A DNA stretch of 64,000 bases from Nocardia kruczakiae NBRC 101016 (GCF_001612965.1 NZ_BDBL01000032.1:46521-110520); one strand, 5' to 3'. Numbered from the stretch's first letter, positions 25,413 through 42,022 are shown. Notes: a model not told the origin generated them from the sequence alone. A program made the numbers and translations.

Positions 25413-26150
25413 TCAGCCGGCGCGCGAGGCGATGGTCACCGTCGGCCGCAGGTACACGATCGCCTGCGCCCGGGTGCGTACGGACAGTTTGCGCAGGATG
25501 TTGGAGACGTGGAACTTCACCGTCTTGTAGCTGACGTGCAGCACCTGCGCGATCTCGCTGTTGGACAGCCCGTCGGCGACCAGGATCAGGATCTCGTGCT
25601 CGCGCTGGGTCAGGCTGTCGAGGGCGGTGACCGGTTTGTGCGCCACCGCGGGGAGATACGGAGCGGTGGCGTCGAGGACCAGCCGGGTGATCGACGGTGA
25701 CAGCATGGCCTGGCCGCGCACCACCGCATCCACCGCGCTCACCAGGTCGACCGCACTCGAGCGTCGCGACACCAGCCCACGCGCACCCGCCTGCAGATAC
25801 CGCAGCAGCAGTTCGCTGTCGGTGCCCTCGGACACCACGACGACGCCGACCTCGCCGCCGGGGCGCACCGCGGTCAGCCGCTGCGTGAGGCCGGGGCCGT
25901 CCCAGCGCGGCGAGGGGCAGTGATCGAGCACCACCACATCCGCCTTGTCGGCCGCCACCATCTTCAGCGCCGCTTCGCTGTTGACCGCCGGTCCGACCCA
26001 GCCGACATCCGGCATTCCGCGCAGTACGGAGATCAGTCCGCTGCGCATGATCTGCTCGCCGCACACCACGAGAACCCTGGCACGACCCGAATCGCGCCCA
26101 TGGGCGTCGCCGAATTCTCTGGCCGTATTCGGTAGTTCGGTCACGGTCAT
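25413..26150 (-). CDS. LuxR/NarL-type response regulator with atypical receiver
   Basis: This 245-residue protein has an N-terminal receiver-like domain and a C-terminal LuxR HTH (SLTQREHEILILVADGLSNS, then EIAQVLHVSYKTVKFHVSNI). The receiver keeps an Asp in VVVLDH, but the usual acidic pair near the N-terminus is replaced (VLVVCGEQIMRSG instead of V-DDH). It may therefore not be phosphorylated in the standard way. ATG 26150 is chosen for its GGGGG at five bases; ATG 26177 is possible. No histidine kinase is adjacent. It is the nearest regulator to the P450-MFS unit on the same strand. Confidence 0.85.
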   Translation of the reverse strand: MTVTELPNTAREFGDAHGRDSGRARVLVVCGEQIMRSGLISVLRGMPDVGWVGPAVNSEAALKMVAADKADVVVLDHCPSPRWDGPGLTQRLTAVRPGGEVGVVVVSEGTDSELLLRYLQAGARGLVSRRSSAVDLVSAVDAVVRGQAMLSPSITRLVLDATAPYLPAVAHKPVTALDSLTQREHEILILVADGLSNSEIAQVLHVSYKTVKFHVSNILRKLSVRTRAQAIVYLRPTVTIASRAG

Positions 26151-26452
26151 CGAGGCCCCCAAAGTTTCATGGGCCATGAATGCAGTTGCAGGCCCGGCAG
26201 GTGACGAGAGGTATCGGGATGCTCCTATCACAACTCGGGAACAAACCCGACAAATAACGCTAACACCTGGGAACCATCGCGGCAATGCGAGCTGGATTCA
26301 CGTGGAGTGAAATTCGGGCGCAAACAATTCGCGAACCGGAAAAACCGGATTCGAACAGTAACCGGCGAAATACTTGACAAATCCGCAGCAGCGGGAAACC
26401 GCACGTAGTATCGATTGTTCGTCACTTGTGGAAGTACCCGACAGCGCGCCAC
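26151..26452. other. Intergenic region upstream of the luxR-type gene
   Basis: About 300 bases lie between the LLM gene stop and the regulator start, more AT-rich than the surroundings. A good TTGACA stands at 26374-26379 on the plus strand but no -10 follows at proper spacing. I see no gene here. It should hold the regulator's promoter. Confidence 0.4.
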
Positions 26453-27439
26453 TCACCGCTGCGGTGCCAGGTCCCGCACGACCTTCAGAACCGCCTCCGG
26501 GCCGCCGGCGAACAACTCCGGCGTCGACTGGATCATCAGCACCGGAGTGTCTACCCCCGCCTCGACGTAGCGGTGAATCTGCTCCCGGCAGCGTTCCGGG
26601 CTGCCGTGCACCAGGACGCCGTCCACCACGTCGTCGGAGATCGCCTCCCCCGCGCGCCGCAGATCTCCTGCCGCAACATGTTTGCGGACCTGCTCGACCT
26701 GATCGCCTCGCCCCAGCCACTCGTGGAAGGCGCCGTAGGTCGGTCGGGTGAACAGATGGGTCAGCATGCGCCGGCCCGACTCGCGCGCGTAGTCGAGATC
26801 CTCGGTCGGACAGACGAAGACGCGGGCGACCAGCTCCCCGCGGTCGCGATCGGCCCCGAGGCCGCGAATCACCGTCGAAATGTCCTCGGCGGTGAGGAAA
26901 TTGGTGATGGCGCCGGCGCCCTCCCGGAATCCGAGCCGCAACATGCCGGTCCGCAGCGCGCCGACCATGAGCTGCGGCGGAATCTGCGCCGGTCGCCCGA
27001 GCTCGAAATCCTCGATGGTGAAGGTATCGAATCGCCCTGCCACACGGCCGTGTTCGTAGGCGTGGCGCAGGAACCGCAACGTATCGCGCACCCGCCGATA
27101 CGGCTCGTCCATCGCGATCCCGTTCATCCCGGTGACCAGCTGCGCCCCGGAGGATCCGATACCCAGCACAACCCTGCCGGGGGCGAGTTCGGCCAGCGCG
27201 GCGCCGGTCTGGGCGATCACCGCGGGCCCGCGCGTGTACACCGGCACGACGGCGGTGCCCAGCCGCAGCGACGGCGAACCCCATGCCGCGGCGAGCACCA
27301 GCGGCGTGAAGGCATCCACCCCCGCATACTCTCCGGTCCACGCGTCGGTGTAACCGAGATCGGCCAGCTCGCCCAGTATGTCGCGATGGCGCGGGAGTGG
27401 GACGAACGGCAAGGGCAGGGTGATCCCGTAGCGGGACAT
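26453..27439 (-). CDS. LLM-class (probably F420-dependent) oxidoreductase
   Basis: This 328-residue luciferase-like TIM-barrel oxidoreductase shows the segments GYTDAWTGEYAGVDAFTPL, SLRLGTAVVPVYTRGPAV and LAELAPGRVVLGIGSSG, which are typical of actinobacterial F420-linked LLM proteins. The segment SGAQLVTGMNGIAM follows. Cofactor F420 rather than FMN is inferred from the lineage. ATG 27439 has GGAG nine bases upstream; an ATG at 27454 would add five residues. It diverges from the serine hydrolase across a large palindromic operator, so the two are probably co-regulated. The substrate is unknown. Confidence 0.85.
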   Translation of the reverse strand: MSRYGITLPLPFVPLPRHRDILGELADLGYTDAWTGEYAGVDAFTPLVLAAAWGSPSLRLGTAVVPVYTRGPAVIAQTGAALAELAPGRVVLGIGSSGAQLVTGMNGIAMDEPYRRVRDTLRFLRHAYEHGRVAGRFDTFTIEDFELGRPAQIPPQLMVGALRTGMLRLGFREGAGAITNFLTAEDISTVIRGLGADRDRGELVARVFVCPTEDLDYARESGRRMLTHLFTRPTYGAFHEWLGRGDQVEQVRKHVAAGDLRRAGEAISDDVVDGVLVHGSPERCREQIHRYVEAGVDTPVLMIQSTPELFAGGPEAVLKVVRDLAPQR

Positions 27440-27521
27440 GACAACCAACTCCACTTCATCTGCGTCGACGACGGCTCGGGCGGGGGGAATTCACCGGCGC
27501 GAATTCACCACCGGCACAACA

Positions 27522-27551
27522 TAGTTCGATAGTTGTACATCTATCGAACTA
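27522..27551. promoter_or_regulatory. Large perfect dyad operator between divergent genes
   Basis: TAGTTCGATAG-N8-CTATCGAACTA has perfect 11-bp arms around TTGTACAT. It sits 83 bp from the LLM start and 85 bp from the hydrolase start, and is typical in size of TetR-family operators. No TetR gene is nearby. A direct repeat of GAATTCACC (27487-27495 and 27501-27509) lies just to its left. Confidence 0.6.
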
Positions 27552-27635
27552 AAGCTACTATTCACGGTGTCGGCTGGCAAGAATCTCGCCGAAAATTCTC
27601 TTCTCCGCACTCCGGAAACAGGCAGGGGCCACATC

Positions 27636-28874
27636 ATGAGTGAGATAAAGATCGAAATCGACGCGGCCGAGGCCGGATTGGACCCGGACCGGCTGCGGCG
27701 GTTCGACGACTACCTCGACGGTCTGGTGGAAGCGGGCCGGATGCCCGGCTGGGTCGGCATCATCGCGCGCGACGGCAAGATCGCCCACATCGGCACCGGC
27801 GGCCACCGCGACCGCGAGGCCGGCCTCGCGATGGAGGCCGACTCCTTGTTCCGCTCCTGGTCGCTGACCAAACCGTTCACCTCCGTCGCGGCGCTGGCAC
27901 TGTACGAGGACGGGGCCTTCGGGCTCAATGATCCGGTGGCCGACTACATTCCGTCGCTGCGCGATGTGCGCGTGTACACCCGCGGCGGCGGCTCGAACCT
28001 GGAGTCGCGGCCCGCGCGCGAACCCATCCGGATCTGGCATCTGCTCACCCACACCGCCGGATTCACCTACGGCTTCCATCATTCCCATCCTGTGGACGAG
28101 CTGTACGTCCAACGCGGCTTCGAGTGGAGTGCGCCGCCCGGAATCGATCTGGCGACCGCCGTGGACACCTGGGCATCGCTGCCGCTGCTGTTCGAACCGG
28201 GTACCGCGTGGAACTACGGCGTGAGCACCGACGTGCTCGGCCGGCTGATCGAGGTGGTCTCCGGCAAGTCGCTGGATACCGTTATCGCCGAACGCATTAC
28301 GCAGCCGCTCGGACTGCACGACACCAGATTCTGGATCGAGCCGGAGGAGACCCAGCGGCTCGCCGCGATCTACATGGCCGATCCGGCGACCGGTCTGGCG
28401 GTCCGCAACGACGCGATGGGCGGCGACCCGACCCAGCGCCCGACCTGGCTGTCCGGCAGCGCCGGCCTGCTCACCACCGCCGCGGACTTCCACACCTTCC
28501 TGCAGATGCTGCTGGCGGGCGGCAGCTGGAACGGCGCACGGGTGCTCTCGCCGGCCACGGTGCGGTACATGACGACCAATCAGCTGCCCGGCGGCGCCGA
28601 CCTCGGAAGCTTCGGCCGGCCGGTGCTGCCCGCGCTGACCACAATGGCCGGCCTCGGATTCGGATTCGGCTTCATGACCGTGCTCGACCCGGCCGCGAGC
28701 AAGGTGATCGCGAATCCCGGTGAGTTCTCGTGGTATTCGGCGACCAGCACCTACTTCTTCGTCGACCCGGTCACCCGGATCACGGCACTGGCGTTTCCAC
28801 AGTTGTTCCCCTCCAAGGCGCTGCCGCTGTTCTCCCGGCTGCGCCAGCTGGTACACGCCGCCGTCATCGAGTGA
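27636..28874 (+). CDS. Serine hydrolase of the class C beta-lactamase / esterase family
   Basis: This 412-residue protein has no signal peptide and is probably cytoplasmic. The nucleophile motif S-x-x-K is S76-L-T-K79 (RSWSLTKPF). The second motif Tyr is in WNYGVSTDVLG. The C-terminal region has GFGFGFMTVLDP in place of a clear HxG/KTG triad motif, as in EstB-type esterases. Such proteins are more often esterases, amidases or transacylases (for example LovD-like) than beta-lactamases. ATG 27636 is placed after AGGGG. It shares a control region with the LLM oxidoreductase and converges on the PKS over a strong terminator. Confidence 0.87.
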   Translation: MSEIKIEIDAAEAGLDPDRLRRFDDYLDGLVEAGRMPGWVGIIARDGKIAHIGTGGHRDREAGLAMEADSLFRSWSLTKPFTSVAALALYEDGAFGLNDPVADYIPSLRDVRVYTRGGGSNLESRPAREPIRIWHLLTHTAGFTYGFHHSHPVDELYVQRGFEWSAPPGIDLATAVDTWASLPLLFEPGTAWNYGVSTDVLGRLIEVVSGKSLDTVIAERITQPLGLHDTRFWIEPEETQRLAAIYMADPATGLAVRNDAMGGDPTQRPTWLSGSAGLLTTAADFHTFLQMLLAGGSWNGARVLSPATVRYMTTNQLPGGADLGSFGRPVLPALTTMAGLGFGFGFMTVLDPAASKVIANPGEFSWYSATSTYFFVDPVTRITALAFPQLFPSKALPLFSRLRQLVHAAVIE

Positions 28875-28886
28875 TCGGCGTGGTGA

Positions 28887-28922
28887 CGCGAAGGGCGCCG
28901 GCCGTGGCCGGCGCCCTTCGCG
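28887..28922. terminator. Very strong bidirectional terminator hairpin
   Basis: CGCGAAGGGCGCCGGCC at 28887-28903 and its perfect 17-base complement at 28906-28922 lie between the convergent hydrolase and PKS genes. The stem is almost wholly GC and has no U-tract. Confidence 0.75.
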
Positions 28923-28924
28923 CG

Positions 28925-37102
<8,178 letters not shown>

Positions 37103-37355
37103 TCGGCCACTTCCGTTGCTGTGCGAACGACCGCGAGGTCTGTGCGAGCGTCGGCCGGCATCGTCGCCAGGGCCGCGGGTGAGGCCCGGAGGTCCGGCGA
37201 CTGGACAGCGCCGGTCTGTGCACCCTCGGGCGGCTCGGCTCAGTCTGTCCGAGCAGGCATGTCCGCGTCTTCGGCCGCAGGCACGGATCACCGGCCGCGG
37301 AACCGGTCCGGGGCCCGGCCCGGCCTCCGGGGCCGCGGACCGGGTCGCCACCTCG

Positions 37356-37371
37356 TTCGACTATCATCGAA
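37356..37371. promoter_or_regulatory. ArsR-type operator site 1 (TTCGA-N6-TCGAA)
   Basis: TTCGA-CTATCA-TCGAA lies 27 bp before the arsR start, in the gap between arsR and the divergent PKS gene. The remaining gap, 37103-37355, is very GC-rich with no other recognisable element. The same spaced motif recurs at 37855 and 43151. Confidence 0.6.
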
Positions 37372-37397
37372 ATAGCAGAGGTGAGCGGAAGGCGGTC

Positions 37398-37724
37398 GTG
37401 GTGGCTCGAGTCGTTAATCAGCCGGCGCGCGAGGACATCGAATTGACCGCGGTCTTCCATGCGCTCAGCGATCCGGCACGGTTGCGCATCGTCTGCGATC
37501 TGGCCGACCGCACCGACGAGATGTCGTGCAGCGAGTTGACGGTCGAGATGTCGAAATCGACCCTGTCCCACCACTTGAAGGTGCTGCGTGAGGCGGGACT
37601 CACGGTGACCCGCGTCGACGGTACGCGGCGGATGGTCTCGCTGCGCGCGGACGATCTGGACGCCCGGTTCCCGGGTCTGCTGCGGACCGTCGTCGCGGTC
37701 GCCCCTCGCCCCGTTCGCGCCTAG
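37398..37724 (+). CDS. ArsR-family transcriptional regulator (divergent from PKS)
   Basis: This 108-residue winged-helix protein reads AVFHALSDPARLRIVCDLAD, then the recognition helix SKSTLSHHLKVLREAG and the wing VTRVDGTRRMVSLR. There is no metal-binding ELCVCD box in helix 3; CSELTV there has a single Cys. It may sense an organic ligand or redox change instead of metal. GTG 37398 follows GGAAGG by five bases. It resembles the second ArsR at 39827 (both SMSTLSHHLKVLR-like and RFPG). An operator lies just upstream, so autoregulation is likely. Confidence 0.88.
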   Translation: MVARVVNQPAREDIELTAVFHALSDPARLRIVCDLADRTDEMSCSELTVEMSKSTLSHHLKVLREAGLTVTRVDGTRRMVSLRADDLDARFPGLLRTVVAVAPRPVRA

Positions 37725-37854
37725 AGGGCGAAAGCCGTTCCGCGGCAGCGGAAGACAACCCCGCCGGAGGCGCCGGATCTGGCGTCGTCGCCCCGGCGCG
37801 CGTTCCCGTAACCGTTGACGCCCCAACGGGCCTGTGTCACCATGTGAACCACAT

Positions 37855-37870
37855 TTCGATTGTTTTCGAA
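37855..37870. promoter_or_regulatory. ArsR-type operator site 2 (TTCGA-N6-TCGAA)
   Basis: TTCGA-TTGTTT-TCGAA lies 34 bp before the MFS start. It shares the flank ATTTCGATTGT with site 3 at 43151. Confidence 0.6.
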
Positions 37871-37904
37871 GTCTCTTACAAGCCCCCGAAGTAGGTGTAC
37901 ACGC

Positions 37905-39137
37905 ATGGTTTCACCGACCCCACTTATCACCGAGAATCCGGATCGCGCCACGCGCCGGCTGCTGATCGTCGGTTCCGTCTGCGCGGCGCTCGTCGGACTC
38001 GACGCGCTGGTCGTCGCGCCCCTCGCCCCCACCATCACCCGCTCCACCGGTGCCTCGATCGACTCCGCCGGCCTGCTGGTGACCACCTACGCACTGGTCT
38101 ACGCGGTGACCGGCCCGCTGTTCGGCCCGGTCTCCGACCGCTGGGGCCGGCGCAACGTGATCCTCACCGGCCTGGTCGCCTTCAGCGTGGGCACGGCCCT
38201 GACCGGTGTGTTCTCGAATTTCGCTGTGCTGCTGGTGTTTCGCGGATTCGCCGGGCTCGGCGCCGCGATGATGGTGCCGAGCATCTTCGCCGCCGTCGCC
38301 GACGTCGTCGCGCCGGAACGCCGCGGCCGCGCGATCGGCATCATCATGGGCGCGCTCACCGGCTCCTCGCTGATCGGCGTCCCGCTGGGCTCCTTCGCCG
38401 CCGACGCCCTGAGCTGGCGGGTGACGTTCTGGGTGATCGCCGCCCTGGCGGTGGTCGCACTGGTGGCCGTCCCGTTGTCGCTGCCGCAGCTGCCCCCGGC
38501 GGCCGCCGACTCCGACGTGAGCCCGCTGCGCGCCTATGTGGGCAAGTTCCGGGCCGCGTTCAGCAATCCGACGGTGATCTTCGTGCTGCTGTCGACGTTC
38601 TTCTGGACGGCGGGCAACCAGGGCATGTGGGCCAATATCGGGGTCTACTTCCATACCGAGTTCGATCTGTCCACGACCGCGATCGGCCTGGTCCTGTTGG
38701 TCATCAGCGCGGTCGGGGTGCTGGGCAACTTCCTCGGCGGGCGGCTCACCGACCGATACGGCAAGCGTGCGGTGATCGCCGCGGCCGGTGTGTCGGTCGC
38801 GGTCGCGCTGGTCGCGTTCTCGAGTCTCAGCGGCGCTCTCGTTCCGCCGGTCGTCATCGCCGCGCTGTGGGTGCTGGCGTTCAATATCGGAGCGTCCTCG
38901 ATCACCACGCTGGTGAGCGAACTCAGTCCCAGCGCCCGCGGAACCGCGCTGGGCTTGAATTCCTCCGCGCTGTACGCGGGTTCGACGATCGGCACCTCGG
39001 CATCGGTCGCGGTGTTGTCGGGCACGCACAGCTTCGTGTGGCTCGGCGTCGTCTGCGCGATCTCGTGCCTGCTGGTCTTCCCGATCGTGGTGTTGCTCGT
39101 GCGTGAGCGCGCGGTGGCCGAGGCGGTGGCGGCGTAA
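37905..39137 (+). CDS. MFS transporter (DHA-type efflux pump)
   Basis: This 410-residue major-facilitator protein has 12 predicted helices. The loop 2-3 motif is GPVSDRWGRRNVILTG, and GLDALVVAPLAPTI starts helix 1. It resembles the MFS at 22788 and is probably a paralogue. ATG 37905 has AGGTG upstream. An ArsR-type operator sits in its promoter, so efflux is probably induced when the regulator releases. The stop codon overlaps the nitroreductase start by one base (TAATG), so both are one unit. The likely role is export of, or resistance to, a small molecule linked to the locus. Confidence 0.88.
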   Translation: MVSPTPLITENPDRATRRLLIVGSVCAALVGLDALVVAPLAPTITRSTGASIDSAGLLVTTYALVYAVTGPLFGPVSDRWGRRNVILTGLVAFSVGTALTGVFSNFAVLLVFRGFAGLGAAMMVPSIFAAVADVVAPERRGRAIGIIMGALTGSSLIGVPLGSFAADALSWRVTFWVIAALAVVALVAVPLSLPQLPPAAADSDVSPLRAYVGKFRAAFSNPTVIFVLLSTFFWTAGNQGMWANIGVYFHTEFDLSTTAIGLVLLVISAVGVLGNFLGGRLTDRYGKRAVIAAAGVSVAVALVAFSSLSGALVPPVVIAALWVLAFNIGASSITTLVSELSPSARGTALGLNSSALYAGSTIGTSASVAVLSGTHSFVWLGVVCAISCLLVFPIVVLLVRERAVAEAVAA

Positions 39138-39787
39138 TGGTGACGAGGCTGAACCTCACGACCGACGAACTGCTCACCACCACCCGGGCGGTGCGCAAAC
39201 GACTCGACCTGACCCGGCCGGTCGAACGCGAGGTGCTCGAGGAGTGCCTGCACCTGGCCACCCAGGCGCCCACCGGGCGTAATCGGCAACGGTGGGCGTT
39301 CGTGGTGGTCACCGATCCGGAAAAGCGTGCGGCACTGGCGAATCTGTACCGCAAGGGGCTGATGGCGCCGACCGAGGTGGTCCCCGAGGACGGCATCGAC
39401 TGGCGCGACGACCCGGCCCAGATCCAGCGCGGTCACGACAGCGGGCATCATCTGTTCCGGTATCTGCACCAGGTGCCGGTTCTGCTGGTGCCGTGCGTGC
39501 ACATCGTGCGGCGCACCCGTCCCGGAGCCGTCGACCTGGCCAACAGTTTCGGCTCGATCCTGCCGGCCACCTGGAGTTTCATGCTGGCCGCCCGGGAACG
39601 CGGCCTCGGCACCGTGTGGACCACGCCGCATCTGCAGTACGAGCGCGAGGCGGCCGAATTGCTGGGCATTCCGTACGAATCGGTGCTCCAGACCGCGCTG
39701 ATTCCGGTGGCGTACACCATCGGCACCTCGTTCCGCCCGGCAGCGCGCACCGATCTGGACAACGTCGCGCACTGGGACACCTGGTGA
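39137..39787 (+). CDS. Nitroreductase-family flavoprotein
   Basis: This 216-residue FMN-dependent nitroreductase-fold protein contains RAVRKRLDLTRPVEREVL at the start and TQAPTGRNRQRWAFVVV, the phosphate-binding region, plus GSILPATWSFMLAARERGLG typical of the dimer core. It is coupled to the MFS gene through a one-base stop/start overlap. The substrate may be a quinone, nitroaromatic or pathway intermediate; pairing with efflux suggests detoxification or tailoring. The usual C-terminal extension of quinone reductases is absent. Confidence 0.85.
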   Translation: MVTRLNLTTDELLTTTRAVRKRLDLTRPVEREVLEECLHLATQAPTGRNRQRWAFVVVTDPEKRAALANLYRKGLMAPTEVVPEDGIDWRDDPAQIQRGHDSGHHLFRYLHQVPVLLVPCVHIVRRTRPGAVDLANSFGSILPATWSFMLAARERGLGTVWTTPHLQYEREAAELLGIPYESVLQTALIPVAYTIGTSFRPAARTDLDNVAHWDTW

Positions 39788-39814
39788 GGGCGGCTGTGCC
39801 GTCCGCGACGCCGG

Positions 39815-39820
39815 TAGACT
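39815..39820 (+). promoter_or_regulatory. Candidate -10 for leaderless arsR2 mRNA
   Basis: TAGACT lies six bases before the GTG at 39827, with no Shine-Dalgarno between. This is the spacing expected for a leaderless transcript. Confidence 0.45.
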
Positions 39821-39826
39821 CGCACA

Positions 39827-40147
39827 GTGCGCGCGCTCGAACACCCCTCCGTCGACTCGGTCGCCCTGCCCACTCTGCTGCAGGCCCTCGCCGATCCGGT
39901 GCGCCTGGACATCGTCTGCAAACTGATGCAGCGCGAGGCGATCACCTGCGGCGGATTCGATGTCCCGGTGAGCATGTCCACGCTGTCGCATCATCTGAAG
40001 GTGCTGCGGATGGCGGGTCTGCTGCGCGTGATCCAGGAGGGCAGCTACCGCCGCAACGAACTGCGCTACGACGAGGTCGAGACCCGCTTCCCCGGAGTGC
40101 TGAGCTCTATTCTGCGCAATGTGCACGAGGGCATCACGGCTTCCTGA
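39827..40147 (+). CDS. ArsR-family transcriptional regulator (second copy)
   Basis: This 106-residue winged-helix regulator contains LLQALADPVRLDIVCKLMQ, the recognition helix SMSTLSHHLKVLRMAG and the wing IQEGSYRRNELRYDEVE. One Cys pair-like region ITCGGF is present but no classic metal site. GTG 39827 is probably a leaderless start. It follows the nitroreductase by 39 bp on the same strand. Its end overlaps the secreted-protein gene on the other strand by 14 bp. It could share the operator set with the first ArsR. Confidence 0.87.
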   Translation: MRALEHPSVDSVALPTLLQALADPVRLDIVCKLMQREAITCGGFDVPVSMSTLSHHLKVLRMAGLLRVIQEGSYRRNELRYDEVETRFPGVLSSILRNVHEGITAS

Positions 40148-40652
40148 ACGTCCGCACCAGCGGCCCGGTCGTGCTGGTGACACCGGTCGCGGTGGCACAT
40201 CCGGCCAGATCGGGCGTCAGGTAGACCCCGGCGCCGTCCACCTGATCGCCGAGGAATTCGCCGTCGACGACCGTGCCGGACACGACGATCACCGTCTGCC
40301 CGGCCGGTCGGTCGGCGAAGACCGTGCGGAAACGAAACGTGCTGTGGCGTCCGTTGTTCCAATCGATGCGGGAGGTGCCGACTCCCGCCGCCGGACCGCA
40401 GCCGATCTCCGCCCGGCCGCCGGCGTGGGTGGTGCCGCCGGTGATCGACGGATCGCTCGAGGCGCACGACAGGGTCGCGTCGGTGACGATGGTGGTCGGC
40501 CGCGCGGTGGCGGTGAGGCCGGGCGTGTAGGTGACGGTACTGGTTCCGGCGCAGCGTATTTCGACGTCATCGGCGCGCGCGGACGGTGCGGTGCACAGGG
40601 TCACCGCCACCGTCCACGCCAGGACCACCGCCGAGACGATCAGCGCCCTCAT
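40134..40652 (-). CDS. Secreted protein of unknown function
   Basis: The 172-residue precursor has a clear signal peptide (LIVSAVVLAWTVAVTLC, cleavage likely after PSARA near residue 27). The mature part is beta-rich with four cysteines (RCAG, LSCAS, GCGP, GCATAT), suggesting two disulfides. No domain was recognised. ATG 40652 overlaps the acyltransferase stop by four bases, so it is the last gene of the SGNH-acyltransferase unit. It may be a cell-surface partner of those enzymes. Confidence 0.72.
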   Translation of the reverse strand: MRALIVSAVVLAWTVAVTLCTAPSARADDVEIRCAGTSTVTYTPGLTATARPTTIVTDATLSCASSDPSITGGTTHAGGRAEIGCGPAAGVGTSRIDWNNGRHSTFRFRTVFADRPAGQTVIVVSGTVVDGEFLGDQVDGAGVYLTPDLAGCATATGVTSTTGPLVRTFRKP

Positions 40653-42022
40653 CGCTCCACCCCGTCTGCCGCGGGCGAGTCCAGCACCACCGCGGACAAA
40701 TCGAGCACCGCCACGGGAGATTCGACTACCGCCGGAGGCGAATCGATCTCAGTGACAGGCGAATCCGACACCGCCGCAGGCGAATCGACCACCGCGATCG
40801 ACGGTGCGGCGGCACCACCGCGGGCACCCGCTGCTCCCGCCGACCTTCCGGTGTCCGCCGCCACCCCGGCGAGCGAGGTCAGCGTCGCGGTCGCCGCGGC
40901 CGGTAGCGACGACTCCCGCCGGCGCGGACGACTCCACCGGCGCACGATCGGCGATTCCACCGCCGAGTACAGGCCCCAGGCGAGCACGACATCGACCAGC
41001 AGCAGCCCCAGCACGACCGCGAGCGCGAACGGGGTGGACCAGGCCGCCTGGATACCGAACAGCCGGACCCGATAGTGCAGTACCAATTCGTGAATCATGT
41101 AGAACGCGAACGAGATATCGCCCAGCCACACCACGAAACGCGCCCGCCACAGCGACGGGGTACCTCGCACATCGGCCCGCGCGCCCGCCAGGATCAGCAG
41201 CGCGATCGGCACGATGGTCACCGCGTCGAGCGCGAACAGGTACGGCGCGTACAGCAGACCCACATATCCCAGCACCGCCAGCCCGGTCGCCGGGGCGAGG
41301 GACAGCGGCGCGCGCCGGCCCGACAGCAGCAGCTTCGCCAGCAGGATGCCGAGCAGGAAGTCCAGGGTGCGCACCGGCGGGAACAGGTAGACGAACCAGA
41401 ACTGGTAGACCGGCACATCCGGTGCGAACGGCACCCGTGGCCGGTCGGGGAGCAATTGCGCGATCAGCGGGAGTACGACGATGACGGCGATCACCGCGAT
41501 CGTCGCCGCCCAGAGCCGTTCGGCCCGGATCCGGTTCACCGCGGCCAGCAGCCAGGGAAACAGCAGATAGAAGAACGCCTCACAGCACAGCGACCAGGCG
41601 ACGGTGTTCATACTGGCGAAGTTCTGCACGATCGGCAGCCAGGTGTGCACGAGCAGCAGATTGGGAATCGCCACCCCCGCGGTGACCGTCTTTCCCGTCC
41701 ACAGCAGCAGCGCGAACGCCATCGCCCAGGTGAGCACGTGATTGGGGTAGACCTTCACCGCCCGGCGGCGCCAGAAGCCCACCGTGGTGTCGCCGGGACG
41801 CGCCGACCACGCCAGCACGAAACCGCTGAGCACGAAGAAGAATCCGACGCCGGTCCACCCGGCCCGCTTCACCAGGAACGAGGCGGTGTCGGCGGCGCCG
41901 GCATCGGCGAAGAACCCCTCCAGCGATACGTGCGTGCAGAACACGAGAAGTGCTGCGGCGAAACGCATTCCGGTGAGTGTCGGCAGGCGGGGAATCTTGG
42001 TCGGTTGCGATGTGTCGGTCAC
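40649..42022 (-). CDS. Acyltransferase 3 family membrane protein
   Basis: This 457-residue multi-helix O-acyltransferase (Acyl_transf_3/OafA type) has the N-terminal PTLTGMRFAAALLVFCTHVS with the essential His, GVGFFFVLSGFVLAW, and a C-terminal FAFYMIHELV. Such proteins move acetyl or other acyl groups onto glycans or secondary metabolites at the membrane. GTG 42022 is fixed by GGAGG seven bases upstream. After the last helix comes a cytoplasmic-looking tail ending in six seven-residue repeats. The SGNH hydrolase 115 bp upstream is a common functional partner in acyl-group editing. Confidence 0.88.
   Translation of the reverse strand: MTDTSQPTKIPRLPTLTGMRFAAALLVFCTHVSLEGFFADAGAADTASFLVKRAGWTGVGFFFVLSGFVLAWSARPGDTTVGFWRRRAVKVYPNHVLTWAMAFALLLWTGKTVTAGVAIPNLLLVHTWLPIVQNFASMNTVAWSLCCEAFFYLLFPWLLAAVNRIRAERLWAATIAVIAVIVVLPLIAQLLPDRPRVPFAPDVPVYQFWFVYLFPPVRTLDFLLGILLAKLLLSGRRAPLSLAPATGLAVLGYVGLLYAPYLFALDAVTIVPIALLILAGARADVRGTPSLWRARFVVWLGDISFAFYMIHELVLHYRVRLFGIQAAWSTPFALAVVLGLLLVDVVLAWGLYSAVESPIVRRWSRPRRRESSLPAAATATLTSLAGVAADTGRSAGAAGARGGAAAPSIAVVDSPAAVSDSPVTEIDSPPAVVESPVAVLDLSAVVLDSPAADGVER
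40667..40792 (-). repeat. Six 21-bp repeats encoding a heptad tail of the acyltransferase
   Basis: The C-terminal tail reads VVDSPAA, VSDSPVT, EIDSPPA, VVESPVA, VLDLSAV, VLDSPAA, a degenerate xx[DE]SPxx heptad encoded by six 21-base units. It is probably disordered or a spacer. Confidence 0.7.

Noticed and set aside
26374..26411. TTGACA ... TAGTAT as a plus-strand promoter
   Set aside because: The spacing is about 26 bases, too long for a sigma-70-type promoter, and it would read antisense into the LLM gene.
26410..26425. TCGATTGTTCG as a fourth ArsR site
   Set aside because: It has only a partial left arm, the second arm is missing, and it sits downstream of a gene rather than at a promoter.
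27636..28874. Serine hydrolase as a true beta-lactamase giving antibiotic resistance
   Set aside because: There is no signal peptide and no clear third catalytic motif (KTG/HxG). The protein fits esterase or transacylase members of the family better.
37103..37351. N-terminal extension of the PKS to 37351
   Set aside because: The frame is open but encodes only low-complexity Arg/Gly/Pro sequence. The KS fold starts just after ATG 37102, which has a ribosome binding site.
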